This document shows, in pieces, positions 18,233-28,459 of a stretch of DNA of 64,000 nucleotides. Where the stretch lies: assembly GCF_947499215.1 (NCBI RefSeq), contig NZ_CANMNI010000001.1, positions 620,001-684,000 on the forward strand. The letters run 5' to 3'. Below the pieces are notes generated by a model. It saw nothing but the letters and a program-made list of their open reading frames with translations. It was not told the DNA's origin and did no database searches. Within the stretch, counting starts at the first letter, position 1; each line of letters opens with the position of its first letter. A program made the position numbers and the translations under genes. This DNA comes from an uncultured Pontibacter sp. GTDB lineage: Bacteria > Bacteroidota > Bacteroidia > Cytophagales > Hymenobacteraceae.

Positions 18233-18240
18233 TAACTTTG
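18233..18240 (+). promoter_or_regulatory. -7 promoter element (TAACTTTG) of pyrG
   Basis: An exact TAnnTTTG match 24 bp before the pyrG ATG, giving a leader of roughly 18 nt. No good -33 TTTG is seen. Confidence 0.6.
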
Positions 18241-18243
18241 TAG

Positions 18244-19878
<1,635 letters not shown>

Positions 19879-19911
19879 GCATTAACCAACACACAATTCA
19901 ATATTTATTAA

Positions 19912-21753
19912 ATGGATAGAAATCAAGCTATTGGCTTTGGATTGATTGCCGTGCTCCTGCTGGCTTATTCCTTCTTCTTCTCGGGAACGGGTGATGAAGC
20001 CAACACACCGGCATTTGACCAGACAGCCAAGGTAGAGCAAGTGCAAACGGGACCTGCCCCGGTAGCAGAAGACGACTCGCTAGCACAGGTGCGCCGTGCA
20101 GAGGCGCTTGGTGCTTTTAGCGCCGCTGCCACAGGCGAGGCTGTTAACACCGTGCTCGAAAATCAGAACATGGTTGTCTCCTTTAACAGCAAGGGCGGCC
20201 AAGTAGAGGAAGTTGTACTGAAGAACTACAAGGATTACAGAGGCCAGACACTGGTGCTTTTCGACAAGGCGAGCAGCCAGACCGATGTGCAGTTCGCCAC
20301 CAACGACGGCCGCAACATCCGTCTCTCTGACCTATATTTCACACCTTCTGAGGTACAAACAGGTAATGTGGGCGATGTGGCGACGCAAACCCTCACCTAC
20401 CGCGCACAATTGGGCGACGGTCAGTATATCGACCAGATTTATACCTTGTTCGACAACAATTTTCAGGTAGGCTACAAGCTTGATTTCAAAGGCCTTAACA
20501 ACCAGATCAGCGGCGACAATGTCACCATGACTTGGAATGACAATTTAAAGCAGCTTGAGAAAGACATCACGCAGAATCGCGCCAAATCTACGATCAATTT
20601 CTATACTGCTGACGAGAGCTTTGATTATGTGTCTATCTCAGAGGGTACAGAAACTGAGAACGTTTCAGAGCCCCTTAAATGGGTAGCTAACAAGCAGAAC
20701 TTCTTTACAGCCGGTATTATCGCCACTAACACTTTTTCTGGTGCTAAATTAGAGGCGGTGACCAACCCAGCTGATACTACCGTAGTCAAAGCCCTTAATT
20801 CTCAGATTCTGATCCCGACGGCTGACCTGCTGAGCGGAAAGGGTGAGTTTACGTACTACTTCGGTCCGAACGACTATAAGATTCTAAAGCACATGGGCCA
20901 TGAGTTCAACAAGAACCTTGACCTTGGCTGGGGCATTTTCTCCTACGTGAACAAGTGGATTATCATCCCGGCGTTTGACTTCCTGGAGAATTATATCGGC
21001 AACTACGGCATCATCATTATGCTGCTGGTGCTTTACATCAAAATGATTCTGTTGCCGTTAACCTACAAGTCATTCCTGTCGATGGCTAAGATGAAGGTGT
21101 TGAAGCCGGAGATCGATGCCATAAAAGAGCGTAACGATGGTGACATGCAGAAAACGCAGATGGAAACCATGAAGCTGTACGGCGAAATGGGCGTAAATCC
21201 GCTGAGTGGCTGTATACCTATGCTGTTGCAGATTCCGATCCTGTTTGCGATGTTCAACTTCTTCCCGAACTCGATTGAGCTGCGCCAAGAGGCTTTCCTG
21301 TGGGCAGATGACCTTTCAACCTACGACGTATTCGCCCGTCTGCCATTCGAGATCCCGTTCTATGGCAGCCACGTGAGTATGTTTACCCTGTTGATGACGG
21401 CTTCTACGATCCTCTATACTTGGTCTAACAACCAAATGAACACCATGCAGGGTCCGATGAAGATGTATACCTACCTGATGCCGATCATCTTCATGTTCGT
21501 GCTGAACTCCTTCCCGGCAGGTCTTTCTTTCTACTACTTCGTGTCAAACATGGTGACTTTCGGTCAGCAGGCGATCATCCGTAAGTTTGTTGATGAGACC
21601 AAGATTAGAAGAAAACTGGAGGAGAACCGCGACAAGCGCAAGGAAAAGAAAAAAACAGGCGGTCCGTCGTTCACGGAGCGTATGCAGGAGGCCATGCGTG
21701 CCGCAGCTGACAAAGAGCAGGAGCGTCGCAAAAACCCGAAACTCAAGAAGTAA
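19912..21753 (+). CDS. yidC: Membrane protein insertase YidC (Oxa1 family)
   Basis: A 613-residue inner-membrane insertase. One N-terminal helix (residues 8-24) is followed by a large periplasmic beta domain (about 75-345). The conserved core begins near residue 365 with YIGNYGIIIMLLVLYIKMILLPLTYKSF and holds about five helices, including MGVNPLSGCIPMLLQIPILFAMFNFFP. The C-terminus is basic (RRKLEENRDKRKEKKK...ERRKNPKLKK), which helps ribosome binding in some YidC proteins. The long form with periplasmic domain is usual in Gram-negatives. It is followed by a terminator. Confidence 0.95.
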   Translation: MDRNQAIGFGLIAVLLLAYSFFFSGTGDEANTPAFDQTAKVEQVQTGPAPVAEDDSLAQVRRAEALGAFSAAATGEAVNTVLENQNMVVSFNSKGGQVEEVVLKNYKDYRGQTLVLFDKASSQTDVQFATNDGRNIRLSDLYFTPSEVQTGNVGDVATQTLTYRAQLGDGQYIDQIYTLFDNNFQVGYKLDFKGLNNQISGDNVTMTWNDNLKQLEKDITQNRAKSTINFYTADESFDYVSISEGTETENVSEPLKWVANKQNFFTAGIIATNTFSGAKLEAVTNPADTTVVKALNSQILIPTADLLSGKGEFTYYFGPNDYKILKHMGHEFNKNLDLGWGIFSYVNKWIIIPAFDFLENYIGNYGIIIMLLVLYIKMILLPLTYKSFLSMAKMKVLKPEIDAIKERNDGDMQKTQMETMKLYGEMGVNPLSGCIPMLLQIPILFAMFNFFPNSIELRQEAFLWADDLSTYDVFARLPFEIPFYGSHVSMFTLLMTASTILYTWSNNQMNTMQGPMKMYTYLMPIIFMFVLNSFPAGLSFYYFVSNMVTFGQQAIIRKFVDETKIRRKLEENRDKRKEKKKTGGPSFTERMQEAMRAAADKEQERRKNPKLKK

Positions 21754-21777
21754 GTATTTGTATGCTATACCTAACAG

Positions 21778-21806
21778 AAAGCCCCGAAGCAATTCGGGGC
21801 TTTTTT
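21778..21806 (+). terminator. Rho-independent terminator of pyrG-yidC
   Basis: An 11-bp stem (21778-21788 with 21793-21803), GCAA loop and T run, 25 bp after the yidC stop. Confidence 0.9.
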
Positions 21807-21857
21807 GTTTGACCATAATCGCGGCTTTGCGTATAGCCCTATACCTATATTACAAAA

Positions 21858-22457
21858 ATGCGAAAGAACACACTACCCTACCTCTTATTGCCCCTGTCTT
21901 TTATGGCGATCATGGGAGCCGCCTGTCAGCAACAGACAGACGAAGAAAAGACCATTGCCAGCACGCACCCGAAGCTGGAGGAACACCTGCAGCGCGACAC
22001 CGTGCGGATGCCCATCACATCAGAAGAAAACCCTGACTTGTACCAGCGCTACCGGTTGCGCATGGAAGCCTACCAGAGCGATGAGGCCTTTCGGGTGCAG
22101 GAGCCCTTCAAAGGCCGTTTAGCTCCCTTGGATGAAGGGAGCCATAGTGATGCCGCCAAACACAATAGCGTCTTGCGAGACGGCCTGAAACAGGGCGTAA
22201 ACTTTGCGGGAAGGTATACCGTGGTGACGGTGGAGTGCGGCCCTACCTGTCAGGAACACTACGTTGTCGACCGTAAAGACGGCAAGGTGCTCGACAAACT
22301 ACAGAGCAGCTCAGGGGCTCAGTTCAGCCCAGACAGCCGTATTTTTATCGTCAATCCTCCTGACTCCTCGCAAAACTATGTAGACTGTCCCTACTGCGAG
22401 CCGGAGGCTTATGTGTTAGAACAGGGTAAGTTCAAAAAACTACCCAAAGGGCAGTAA
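21858..22457 (+). CDS. Hypothetical lipoprotein
   Basis: A 199-residue protein with a lipoprotein signal ending MGAAC (Cys23), then a Gln/Asp/Glu-rich linker. The mature part contains LKQGVNFAGRYTVVTVECGPTCQEHYVVDRKDGKV and, near the end, VDCPYCEPEAYVLEQGKF; four Cys residues (in CGPTC and CPYC) suggest disulfides or metal binding. This pattern resembles small uncharacterised Bacteroidetes lipoproteins with a beta-rich domain. No enzyme motif is seen. It is followed 17 bp later by another lipoprotein-like gene in the same direction, probably one transcript. Confidence 0.75.
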   Translation: MRKNTLPYLLLPLSFMAIMGAACQQQTDEEKTIASTHPKLEEHLQRDTVRMPITSEENPDLYQRYRLRMEAYQSDEAFRVQEPFKGRLAPLDEGSHSDAAKHNSVLRDGLKQGVNFAGRYTVVTVECGPTCQEHYVVDRKDGKVLDKLQSSSGAQFSPDSRIFIVNPPDSSQNYVDCPYCEPEAYVLEQGKFKKLPKGQ

Positions 22458-22474
22458 AACAAGTATAACCAAGT

Positions 22475-22969
22475 ATGGATACAATGATCATGCTGTTTAA
22501 ATGGAGTTTGGGCTTGGGCCTCACGCTGGCAATCGGCTGTAGCGCGGCACAAAACAGTGGGCGCCAGCTGCAGGACACCCCGTTTCTGCACTTTCAGAAA
22601 ACGCCCTGCCTCGGCACCTGCCCTTCCTATGAGGCCACCATCTTGGAGAATGGCAGGATACGCTACACAGGCTATAAGCATGTGCCGCTGCAAGACACCG
22701 CATCCTTTGAGCTTCCACCCCAAGTGCTGGAGGAACTGCGACAAGACGTAGCAGCCTTAAACTATACCGCGCTTAATGCCACCTACCTAACCAATTGGAG
22801 CGACATGCCCTCCACCATCACAACGTTCTATGAGCAAGGCAAAGAAGCGAAACGCGTGATCGAAGAAGAAGGCGGCCCAGAGCCCCTGCTAGACTTTCAG
22901 AAAAAAGTCCATACCCTGCTGATGGAACTGGCTGAACAGGAAGCTAGAAACAGGCTGCCTTTAAAATGA
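22475..22969 (+). CDS. DUF6438-like lipoprotein
   Basis: A 164-residue protein with a short hydrophobic N-terminus and a lipobox-like AIGC near residue 22. The mature domain starts FLHFQKTPCLGTCPSYEATILENG, which fits the DUF6438 pattern (hydrophobic strand, Thr-x-Cys-x-Gly-x-Cys-Pro-x-Tyr) found in many Bacteroidetes lipoproteins. The rest alternates strands and one helix and ends in a helical tail. Function unknown. Likely in an operon with the preceding lipoprotein. Confidence 0.75.
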   Translation: MDTMIMLFKWSLGLGLTLAIGCSAAQNSGRQLQDTPFLHFQKTPCLGTCPSYEATILENGRIRYTGYKHVPLQDTASFELPPQVLEELRQDVAALNYTALNATYLTNWSDMPSTITTFYEQGKEAKRVIEEEGGPEPLLDFQKKVHTLLMELAEQEARNRLPLK

Positions 22970-23521
22970 TTTAGACTTTTGACAAGCCAATGCCTTTTAT
23001 CTCACCATAAATTTTTCTTCGATAAGCAATCCTGCAATTCTCTGAATGGCTTTTCTTAATATAGGCACTCTCCTAGCCTATACCTGCTTTTTAGCTACTA
23101 TATACCAAAAACGCTAAGTTTTAATATAGGATGAACGCCACTCCGATTTTAAAGATAATAATAACTAATCCCATCTGAGGCCGTAAAAAAATATAGTGCC
23201 ATCAGCAAGGGCACTAACGGAAAATTAATATTTATATATAGTTTTCATTTTAAATTACTAAGAATTAACTACAATAAATATTAATTCATTTTAACCTATA
23301 TTCTAGAATAAGCCTATTATTTATTCTTAGCTAGGCGAATGATTTCCCTTTCTAAAATGGGGAATTATCCGACACATAGGTATGGCCCTATTATGGCCTT
23401 AAAATCAATAAAAGAAGGGGACTGGAATTCCCACAGATAATAAGCAACGGGTGCAGTGGAGACGCCCGGCCCTATTCAGGGATAAAAGGTCTCCGATGTA
23501 GAACTTAACACACATATAACT
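22970..23521. other. AT-rich intergenic region
   Basis: A 552-bp gap, clearly more AT-rich than its flanks around 23140-23340. Two TATACC sites are at 23079 and 23101. No open frame of interest, RNA gene or clear terminator was seen. It precedes the stress-protein gene at 23522 and may hold its promoter, but no TAnnTTTG match stands out. Confidence 0.5.
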
Positions 23522-24352
23522 ATGGAACGACAAACTGTAATTGGTATTTTTAAAGAAGGTATAGACGCACAGGCCGCCGTGCAAAAACTAGAGAGCACGC
23601 AGCACATTGGCCGTGATAAAGTAGATATAGCGCATCCTGCTTCTGCCAAGCATGTAGGAGGTAGCACAAGCAACAAAGACAACGACGGCGTAAGCGGTTT
23701 CTTTGGATCACTGTTTGGCACAAATGACGACGCTAACAAACACACACAGGCCGCTCGCAAAGGCTGGGTGGTAACTGTACACGCTGATTCCCGCCAGCAG
23801 GCTGAGAAAGCCGCCGAAGTGCTAGATTCATGTGGCGCTGTGGATGTAGATGAGCATGCGGCACAAACCAATCCGCAGGCTGGTACTGCCAGACCACCTC
23901 AAGGAACGGCACAGCCTAGAACAGGCCAAACCGGCAACACGGATCAGACTATTCCGATTATGGAAGAGCGCATGAACGTTGGTAAGCGCGAAGTGGAGCG
24001 TGGCGGTGTGCGCATGAGAAGCCGCATCGTGGAGCGCCCAGTAGAAGAGCACCTGCGTCTGCGTGAGGAACATGTTGACGTTGAACGCAACAAGGTAAAC
24101 CGACCAGCCACAGACCGCGACTTCCAGAACTTTAAGGAAGGCGAGATCAATATCACTGAACGCGCTGAGGTGCCTGTAGTAAACAAAGAGGCCCGCGTAG
24201 TGGAAGAGGTGAAGATCAACAAGCATACAGAACAGCGCGACGAGACCGTTCGAGGTACGGTGCGCAAAACTGATGTGGACATTGACAAACTAGACAAAGA
24301 CAAAGACCTTCGTAACCCGGACAACAAACCCGGCAATCCTAGAAATATCTAG
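23522..24352 (+). CDS. Stress protein with YflT-like N-terminus and YsnF/AvaK (DUF2382) domain
   Basis: A 276-residue hydrophilic protein. Residues 4-110 resemble the general stress protein 17M/YflT-like domain (TVIGIFKEGIDAQAAVQKLES, VVTVHADSRQQAEKAAEVLDSCGAVDVDEH). A Pro/Gln/Thr linker follows. Residues 142-250 are a DUF2382 domain made of repeated charged strands (IPIMEERMNVGKREVERGGVRMRSR, then VVNKEARVVEEVKINKH). Members are linked to stress responses in several phyla; no biochemical role is established. A paralog lacking the first domain follows at 24541. Confidence 0.85.
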   Translation: MERQTVIGIFKEGIDAQAAVQKLESTQHIGRDKVDIAHPASAKHVGGSTSNKDNDGVSGFFGSLFGTNDDANKHTQAARKGWVVTVHADSRQQAEKAAEVLDSCGAVDVDEHAAQTNPQAGTARPPQGTAQPRTGQTGNTDQTIPIMEERMNVGKREVERGGVRMRSRIVERPVEEHLRLREEHVDVERNKVNRPATDRDFQNFKEGEINITERAEVPVVNKEARVVEEVKINKHTEQRDETVRGTVRKTDVDIDKLDKDKDLRNPDNKPGNPRNI

Positions 24353-24373
24353 GAAGAAGCTTTGTAGATAATG

Positions 24374-24410
24374 CAAGAGGCGGCCATCATATGGCTGCCT
24401 CTTGTTGTTT
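24374..24410 (+). terminator. Terminator between the two DUF2382 genes
   Basis: A 14-bp stem (24374-24387 with 24391-24404, one G-T pair) with a 3-nt loop and a T-rich tail. Confidence 0.75.
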
Positions 24411-24540
24411 AGCGGAAAGAGTTGAGCGAGCATAGCACTGCCTTGCGCTCAGAAAACAAACTATCCCCCACCACACGCGTAAAATTTGAAATTGATAAGG
24501 CAACACTAGCCAATGAATTAAACAGCCATACCCCCTAAAC

Positions 24541-25071
24541 ATGAGCAAGAAATCAGACAAACTTAAATCCGAATTTGATGAGAAACTTCGCGACAGCCAC
24601 ACCACCAGTCCCCAAGAGGAACGGGACATACAGGATGAATATGGCCGTGATGAGCGCGAAAAGCTGGATGTAGATATAGAGTACGCGAAGACCATACCTG
24701 TCATTGAAGAGCAAGTGCATGTGGACAAGGAGATAAGGGAAACCGGCCAAGTGCGTATTTCAAAAGATGTGCACCGGGAAGACGTGTCGCTGGACCTGCC
24801 TATCATACATGAAGAGGCGGAGATAGAGCGTGTCGAAATAAACCAGTACGTGGACACTCCACCCCCTCCAGTGCGCTACGAAGGCGACAAAATGATCATA
24901 CCGGTGCTGAAGGAAGTACTAGTAGTTGAAAAGCGCATACTGGTGGTGGAGGAACTACACATAACGAAGCACCGCACCGAAGAGCACGATAGCCAGCAAA
25001 TAGAATTGCGCCGTGAGGAAATCCGTGTGGAACGCAGGCGAGCTAATCCCAACGATCCCGGACACAGGTAG
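24541..25071 (+). CDS. YsnF/AvaK (DUF2382) domain protein, second copy
   Basis: A 176-residue, very charged soluble protein. After a 45-residue charged N-terminus, the DUF2382-type strand repeats are plain: IPVIEEQVHVDKEIRETGQVRISKDVH, LPIIHEEAEIERVEINQYV and IIPVLKEVLVVEKRILVVEELHITK. It lacks the N-terminal YflT-like domain of its neighbour, so the pair probably arose by duplication with domain loss or gain. The terminator between the two argues for separate transcription. Function unknown beyond the stress link of the family. Confidence 0.85.
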   Translation: MSKKSDKLKSEFDEKLRDSHTTSPQEERDIQDEYGRDEREKLDVDIEYAKTIPVIEEQVHVDKEIRETGQVRISKDVHREDVSLDLPIIHEEAEIERVEINQYVDTPPPPVRYEGDKMIIPVLKEVLVVEKRILVVEELHITKHRTEEHDSQQIELRREEIRVERRRANPNDPGHR

Positions 25072-25165
25072 TGTACTTGAAGAGTTTCAACCATAAAACC
25101 GGACAGGTATAAAATAAATAGTTCCACGGCGCGTTATAGGCTTAACGAATCCATCAATGCATACG

Positions 25166-25195
25166 GGTCCGACTGCTATCCAAAGTGGTCGGACC
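25166..25195 (+). terminator. Hairpin, probable terminator of the second DUF2382 gene
   Basis: An 8-bp perfect stem (25166-25173 with 25188-25195), 14-nt loop, followed by TGTTTGCTTT. The T run is imperfect. Confidence 0.5.
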
Positions 25196-25265
25196 TGTTT
25201 GCTTTATCATGCTAAAAACGCGCTTATTGTTAGCTTAGCGCCTTCCGCCTCCTATCACCTCGGAA

Positions 25266-25293
25266 TGTGGATAACCCCCAAAATCGTGGATAA
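25266..25293 (-). promoter_or_regulatory. Two DnaA-box-like sites
   Basis: On the minus strand TTATCCACA (25266-25274) is a perfect consensus DnaA box, and TTATCCACG (25285-25293) differs by one base; same orientation, 19 bp apart start to start, upstream of the hydrolase-parA-parB operon. They could regulate the operon or belong to a replication origin. No AT-rich unwinding element or further box was recognised. Confidence 0.35.
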
Positions 25294-25343
25294 AAATATC
25301 CTGCGCCGGGCGTGGAACATCATACGTTCTGTACAAAAAACTG

Positions 25344-25351
25344 TATCTTTG
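25344..25351 (+). promoter_or_regulatory. -7 promoter element (TATCTTTG) of the parAB operon
   Basis: An exact TAnnTTTG match 48 bp before the hydrolase ATG. Confidence 0.6.
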
Positions 25352-25399
25352 TAAAAGTTCTATACCCGAAACGGGCTAACAGATTAAAAACGGCATACT

Positions 25400-26080
25400 A
25401 TGGAAATAACGTATTACGGACAGTCCTGCTTTCTTTTTAAGATCGGTGAGCACCGCATTCTATTCGACCCGTTCATCTCCCCGAATGAGTTGGCTTCGCA
25501 TATAGACGTTGACAAAATTGAGGCGAACTACATCCTGCTCTCACACGGCCACCAAGACCATGTACACGACGCGGAGCGCATCGCCAAGAATAATTTTGCC
25601 ACTATTGTAGCCTCTTTTGAGATTGCGACTTGGTACGAGGACAAAGGTATAGAGAGTACCCACCCCATGAACATCGGCGGCAAGGTGACCCTGCCGTTCG
25701 GCACCGTGAAGATGGTTAATGCCGTGCATTCCAGTGTGTTGCCGGATGGAACCTACGCTGGCGTCGCAGCCGGATTTGTGGTGGAAACAGAGAATCAGAC
25801 ATTTTATTTTGCCGGCGATACGGCCCTTACCTACGACATGAAGCTTATTCCGGAGCAGTTTGATCTGGATTTTGCCCTGTTGCCGATCGGCGACAACTTC
25901 ACCATGGACATCCACGATGCCTTGGTGGCAGCTGACTTTGTGCAGGTAGACAAGGTGATCGGCATGCATTACGACACCTTCCCTTACATCAAAATAGACC
26001 ATGAGGAAGTGAAGGAAGTAGCGCAGATGGCCGGCAAGGAACTAATATTGATGGAGATAGGTCAGACTATAAACCTATAA
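25400..26080 (+). CDS. Metallo-beta-lactamase-fold metal-dependent hydrolase (UPF0173 type)
   Basis: A 226-residue cytosolic protein. It has the UPF0173 opening ITYYGQSCFLFKIGEHRILFDPF, the metal motif LLSHGHQDHVHD (HxHxDH), then the ligand-bearing FYFAGDTAL and, near the end, IGMHYDTFP. It is short and lacks an added RNase beta-CASP domain, so it is not an RNase J or RNase Z. The substrate is unknown. It is the first gene of a run reaching LepB; ParA starts 7 bp after its stop, so they are co-transcribed. Confidence 0.9.
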   Translation: MEITYYGQSCFLFKIGEHRILFDPFISPNELASHIDVDKIEANYILLSHGHQDHVHDAERIAKNNFATIVASFEIATWYEDKGIESTHPMNIGGKVTLPFGTVKMVNAVHSSVLPDGTYAGVAAGFVVETENQTFYFAGDTALTYDMKLIPEQFDLDFALLPIGDNFTMDIHDALVAADFVQVDKVIGMHYDTFPYIKIDHEEVKEVAQMAGKELILMEIGQTINL

Positions 26081-26087
26081 TTTTTAG

Positions 26088-26870
26088 ATGGGAAAAATAA
26101 TAGCGGTTGCAAATCAAAAAGGTGGCGTAGGCAAGACCACCACAGCCATAAACTTGGCTGCGAGCCTGGCAGCCCTCGAATATAAGACATTACTGGTTGA
26201 CGCAGACCCGCAGGCAAACGCCACGTCGGGCCTCGGCTTCGACCCGGCCAGCATCACGACCAGCATTTACGAGTGCATGGTAGAGGATGTAACCATTCAG
26301 GACATCATCCTGAACTCACCAAACATTGCGTTTCTGGACCTGATTCCGTCGCATATCGACTTGGTGGGTGCCGAGGTGGAGATGATTAACGTGCCGAACC
26401 GGGAGGAGAAAATGCGCGAGGCGCTGGCTCCGCTCAAGGAGGTATACGACTTCATCATCATCGACTGCTCCCCTTCCTTGGGTTTGATTACGGTGAACTC
26501 GCTGACGGCGGCAGATTCCGTGATCATACCGGTGCAGTGCGAGTATTTCGCTTTGGAGGGCTTGGGCAAGCTCCTGAACACGATCAAGATTATACAGTCG
26601 CGACTGAACACGGAATTGGCTATTGAGGGTATTCTGCTGACGATGTATGATGTGCGTCTGCGACTGAGCAACCAAGTAGTGGAAGAGGTGAAAACGCACT
26701 TCCAGCAGATGGTGTTCGATACGATCATCCCAAGAAACGTGAAGTTGAGTGAGTCTCCTAGCTTTGGTATACCTGCCTTGCTGCATGACGCAGAGAGCAA
26801 GGGTGCCATGAGCTACCTGAACCTCGCCCGTGAGATAGCAGAGAAGAACAGCGTTGCGCTGGCGAAATAA
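26088..26870 (+). CDS. parA: Chromosome partitioning ATPase ParA (Soj)
   Basis: A 260-residue cytoplasmic ATPase that, with ParB and parS sites, separates new origins. The deviant Walker A is KGGVGKTT (Lys11, Lys16), followed by [16 protein letters not shown] (Walker A') and [18 protein letters not shown] (Walker B). The short N-terminus without helix-turn-helix marks the chromosomal Soj type rather than plasmid type Ia. ParB follows 11 bp downstream. No parS-like palindrome was recognised in this window. Confidence 0.96.
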   Translation: MGKIIAVANQKGGVGKTTTAINLAASLAALEYKTLLVDADPQANATSGLGFDPASITTSIYECMVEDVTIQDIILNSPNIAFLDLIPSHIDLVGAEVEMINVPNREEKMREALAPLKEVYDFIIIDCSPSLGLITVNSLTAADSVIIPVQCEYFALEGLGKLLNTIKIIQSRLNTELAIEGILLTMYDVRLRLSNQVVEEVKTHFQQMVFDTIIPRNVKLSESPSFGIPALLHDAESKGAMSYLNLAREIAEKNSVALAK

Positions 26871-26881
26871 CCTAGTATTAC

Positions 26882-27796
26882 ATGTCCGATAACAAGAAAC
26901 CAGTACCAACACGCAAAGGTGGCCTCGGCAGAGGCTTGGGCTCTCTTTTGGAGGGTAACAAGTATACCGGTAAAACTGAGTCTTCCACACTTAACGAAGT
27001 CAATACCATCGCAGATATAGCCATAGACCAGATCCAGACGAACCCCTACCAGCCCCGCACGCATTTTGATCAAACGGCACTGGAGGAACTGGCTGAGTCC
27101 ATCAAAATTCAGGGCATCATTCAGCCCATCACGGTTCGGCAGCTAGATCAGAACACGTACCAGCTGATATCGGGTGAGCGCCGTTATCAGGCCTCCAAAA
27201 TGGCCGGCCTGACGTCCATACCCGCCTACATCCGCAAGGCCGATGACCAGCAGATGCTGGAAATGGCCCTGATCGAGAACATTCAGCGTGAAAACCTGAA
27301 CGCGATCGAGATCGCCCTCTCCTACCAGCGTCTGCTCACCGAGTGCAGCCTGAAGCAGGAGGAACTGGGTGACCGTGTGGGTAAAAAGCGCACGACGGTA
27401 ACCAACTACCTGCGCCTGCTCAAGTTGCCGCCGGATATTCAGATCGCCCTGCGAGACAACGTGATCAGCATGGGCCACGCCCGCGCCCTCATCAACATTG
27501 ACACGATCGAGAAGCAGTTGGAGATCTTTAAAAAGGTGGTAGCTGAAGAACTCTCGGTGCGCAAGGTGGAGGAGCTGGTTCGCAACGTGCAGAATGCCAG
27601 CAAGAAGCCTGACATGCAACAAAAACTGATGTTCAACAAGTATGATGATGAGTTAAAGGGAGTTGAGAAACGCCTGTCGTCCCAGTTCGGCACCAAGATT
27701 CTGGTGAAGGCGAACAACGAGGGCAAAGGCGAAATCAAGATTCCGTTTGTGTCTGTGGATGAGTTGAACCGCATTTTAGAAATTCTGAATTACTAA
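26882..27796 (+). CDS. parB: Chromosome partitioning protein ParB (Spo0J)
   Basis: A 304-residue CTP-dependent DNA clamp that loads at parS. The N-terminus KGGLGRGLGSLLEG is the ParA-interacting box. Then come the CTPase motifs (IQTNPYQPRTHFD, LISGERRYQASKMAG, the GERRxxA motif) and IENIQRENLNAIEIALSYQRL. The helix-turn-helix is in KQEELGDRVGKKRTTVTNYLRLL, and the C-terminal dimer domain includes the last 60 residues. It is translated right after ParA in the same operon. Confidence 0.96.
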   Translation: MSDNKKPVPTRKGGLGRGLGSLLEGNKYTGKTESSTLNEVNTIADIAIDQIQTNPYQPRTHFDQTALEELAESIKIQGIIQPITVRQLDQNTYQLISGERRYQASKMAGLTSIPAYIRKADDQQMLEMALIENIQRENLNAIEIALSYQRLLTECSLKQEELGDRVGKKRTTVTNYLRLLKLPPDIQIALRDNVISMGHARALINIDTIEKQLEIFKKVVAEELSVRKVEELVRNVQNASKKPDMQQKLMFNKYDDELKGVEKRLSSQFGTKILVKANNEGKGEIKIPFVSVDELNRILEILNY

Positions 27797-27805
27797 TTCG
27801 ATAGC

Positions 27806-28459
27806 ATGAGGATAGCACCGGGCATTGCGTTCTTTCTGGTAGGGCTGGCATTCCAGTTCCTAGCTCCGCAGGCGCATGGACAGGTTATTACCACCAGTCC
27901 GGACTCGGTGTTGGTGCTTACGCCGGAGGCAGACACAGTGAACCAAGAGAAACAGTTCTTTTTGAGCGGTTTCAAAAATCTGGGCAGACCCGGCCGTGCC
28001 GCCGTTTTCTCGGCTGTCGTGCCCGGCTTGGGCCAAATTTATAATGGCGCGTGGTGGAAAGTTCCGATCATCTACGCTACAGGCGGTGTCATTGGCTACT
28101 TCATTGTCGACAACCACAATAATTACAAAGACTTTGAGCAAGCATTGGAGCAGCGACTAGACCCCAATGCCACCGATAAGTACGTCGACCACCGCTACTA
28201 TGGCACAGCTTGGCCTGCCGGTACCCGTAACCTAGGCTTAAGCCGTGACTTTTACCGCCGCAACCGGGATATGTCGATCATTATCGGAGTGGTGGCTTAT
28301 ACCTTGAACATTGCAGAGGCCTATGTGCACGGGCACATGCGCGATTTCGACGTAGGCGATAACCTGAGCCTGCGGGTGCAGCCCGACATGTTCCGCACTC
28401 CCACCGCAAATACCCTGACGCCGGGCCTTACCCTTACTTTATACACGAGAACTAAATGA
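27806..28459 (+). CDS. DUF5683 domain protein, exported or membrane-associated
   Basis: A 217-residue protein with an N-terminal signal (MRIAPGIAFFLVGLAFQFLAPQAHGQ). Its DUF5683 core starts SGFKNLGRPGRAAVFSAVVPGLGQIYNGAWWKVPIIYATGG, two Gly-rich hydrophobic segments, followed by YKDFEQALEQRL, FYRRNRDMSIIIGVVAYTLNIAEAYVHGHMRDFDV. This family sits between ParB and DapB in many Bacteroidetes; its role is unknown. Its stop overlaps the dapB start by 4 bp (ATGA), indicating translational coupling. Confidence 0.88.
   Translation: MRIAPGIAFFLVGLAFQFLAPQAHGQVITTSPDSVLVLTPEADTVNQEKQFFLSGFKNLGRPGRAAVFSAVVPGLGQIYNGAWWKVPIIYATGGVIGYFIVDNHNNYKDFEQALEQRLDPNATDKYVDHRYYGTAWPAGTRNLGLSRDFYRRNRDMSIIIGVVAYTLNIAEAYVHGHMRDFDVGDNLSLRVQPDMFRTPTANTLTPGLTLTLYTRTK

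Larger units (their letters stand above)
25072..25399. other. Intergenic region before the parAB operon
   Basis: A 328-bp gap with a hairpin at 25166-25195, two DnaA-box-like 9-mers at 25266-25293 and a promoter element at 25344-25351. A 65-codon frame at 25157-25354 overlaps all of these and is unlikely to be a gene. Confidence 0.6.

Noticed and set aside
25157-25354. 65-codon frame before the parAB operon
   Set aside because: It runs through a hairpin, DnaA-box-like sites and a promoter element; not coding.
25072-25399. Confident call of a replication origin
   Set aside because: Only two DnaA-box-like sites, no clear AT-rich unwinding region, and gene directions on either side are not divergent; kept as a weak suggestion only.
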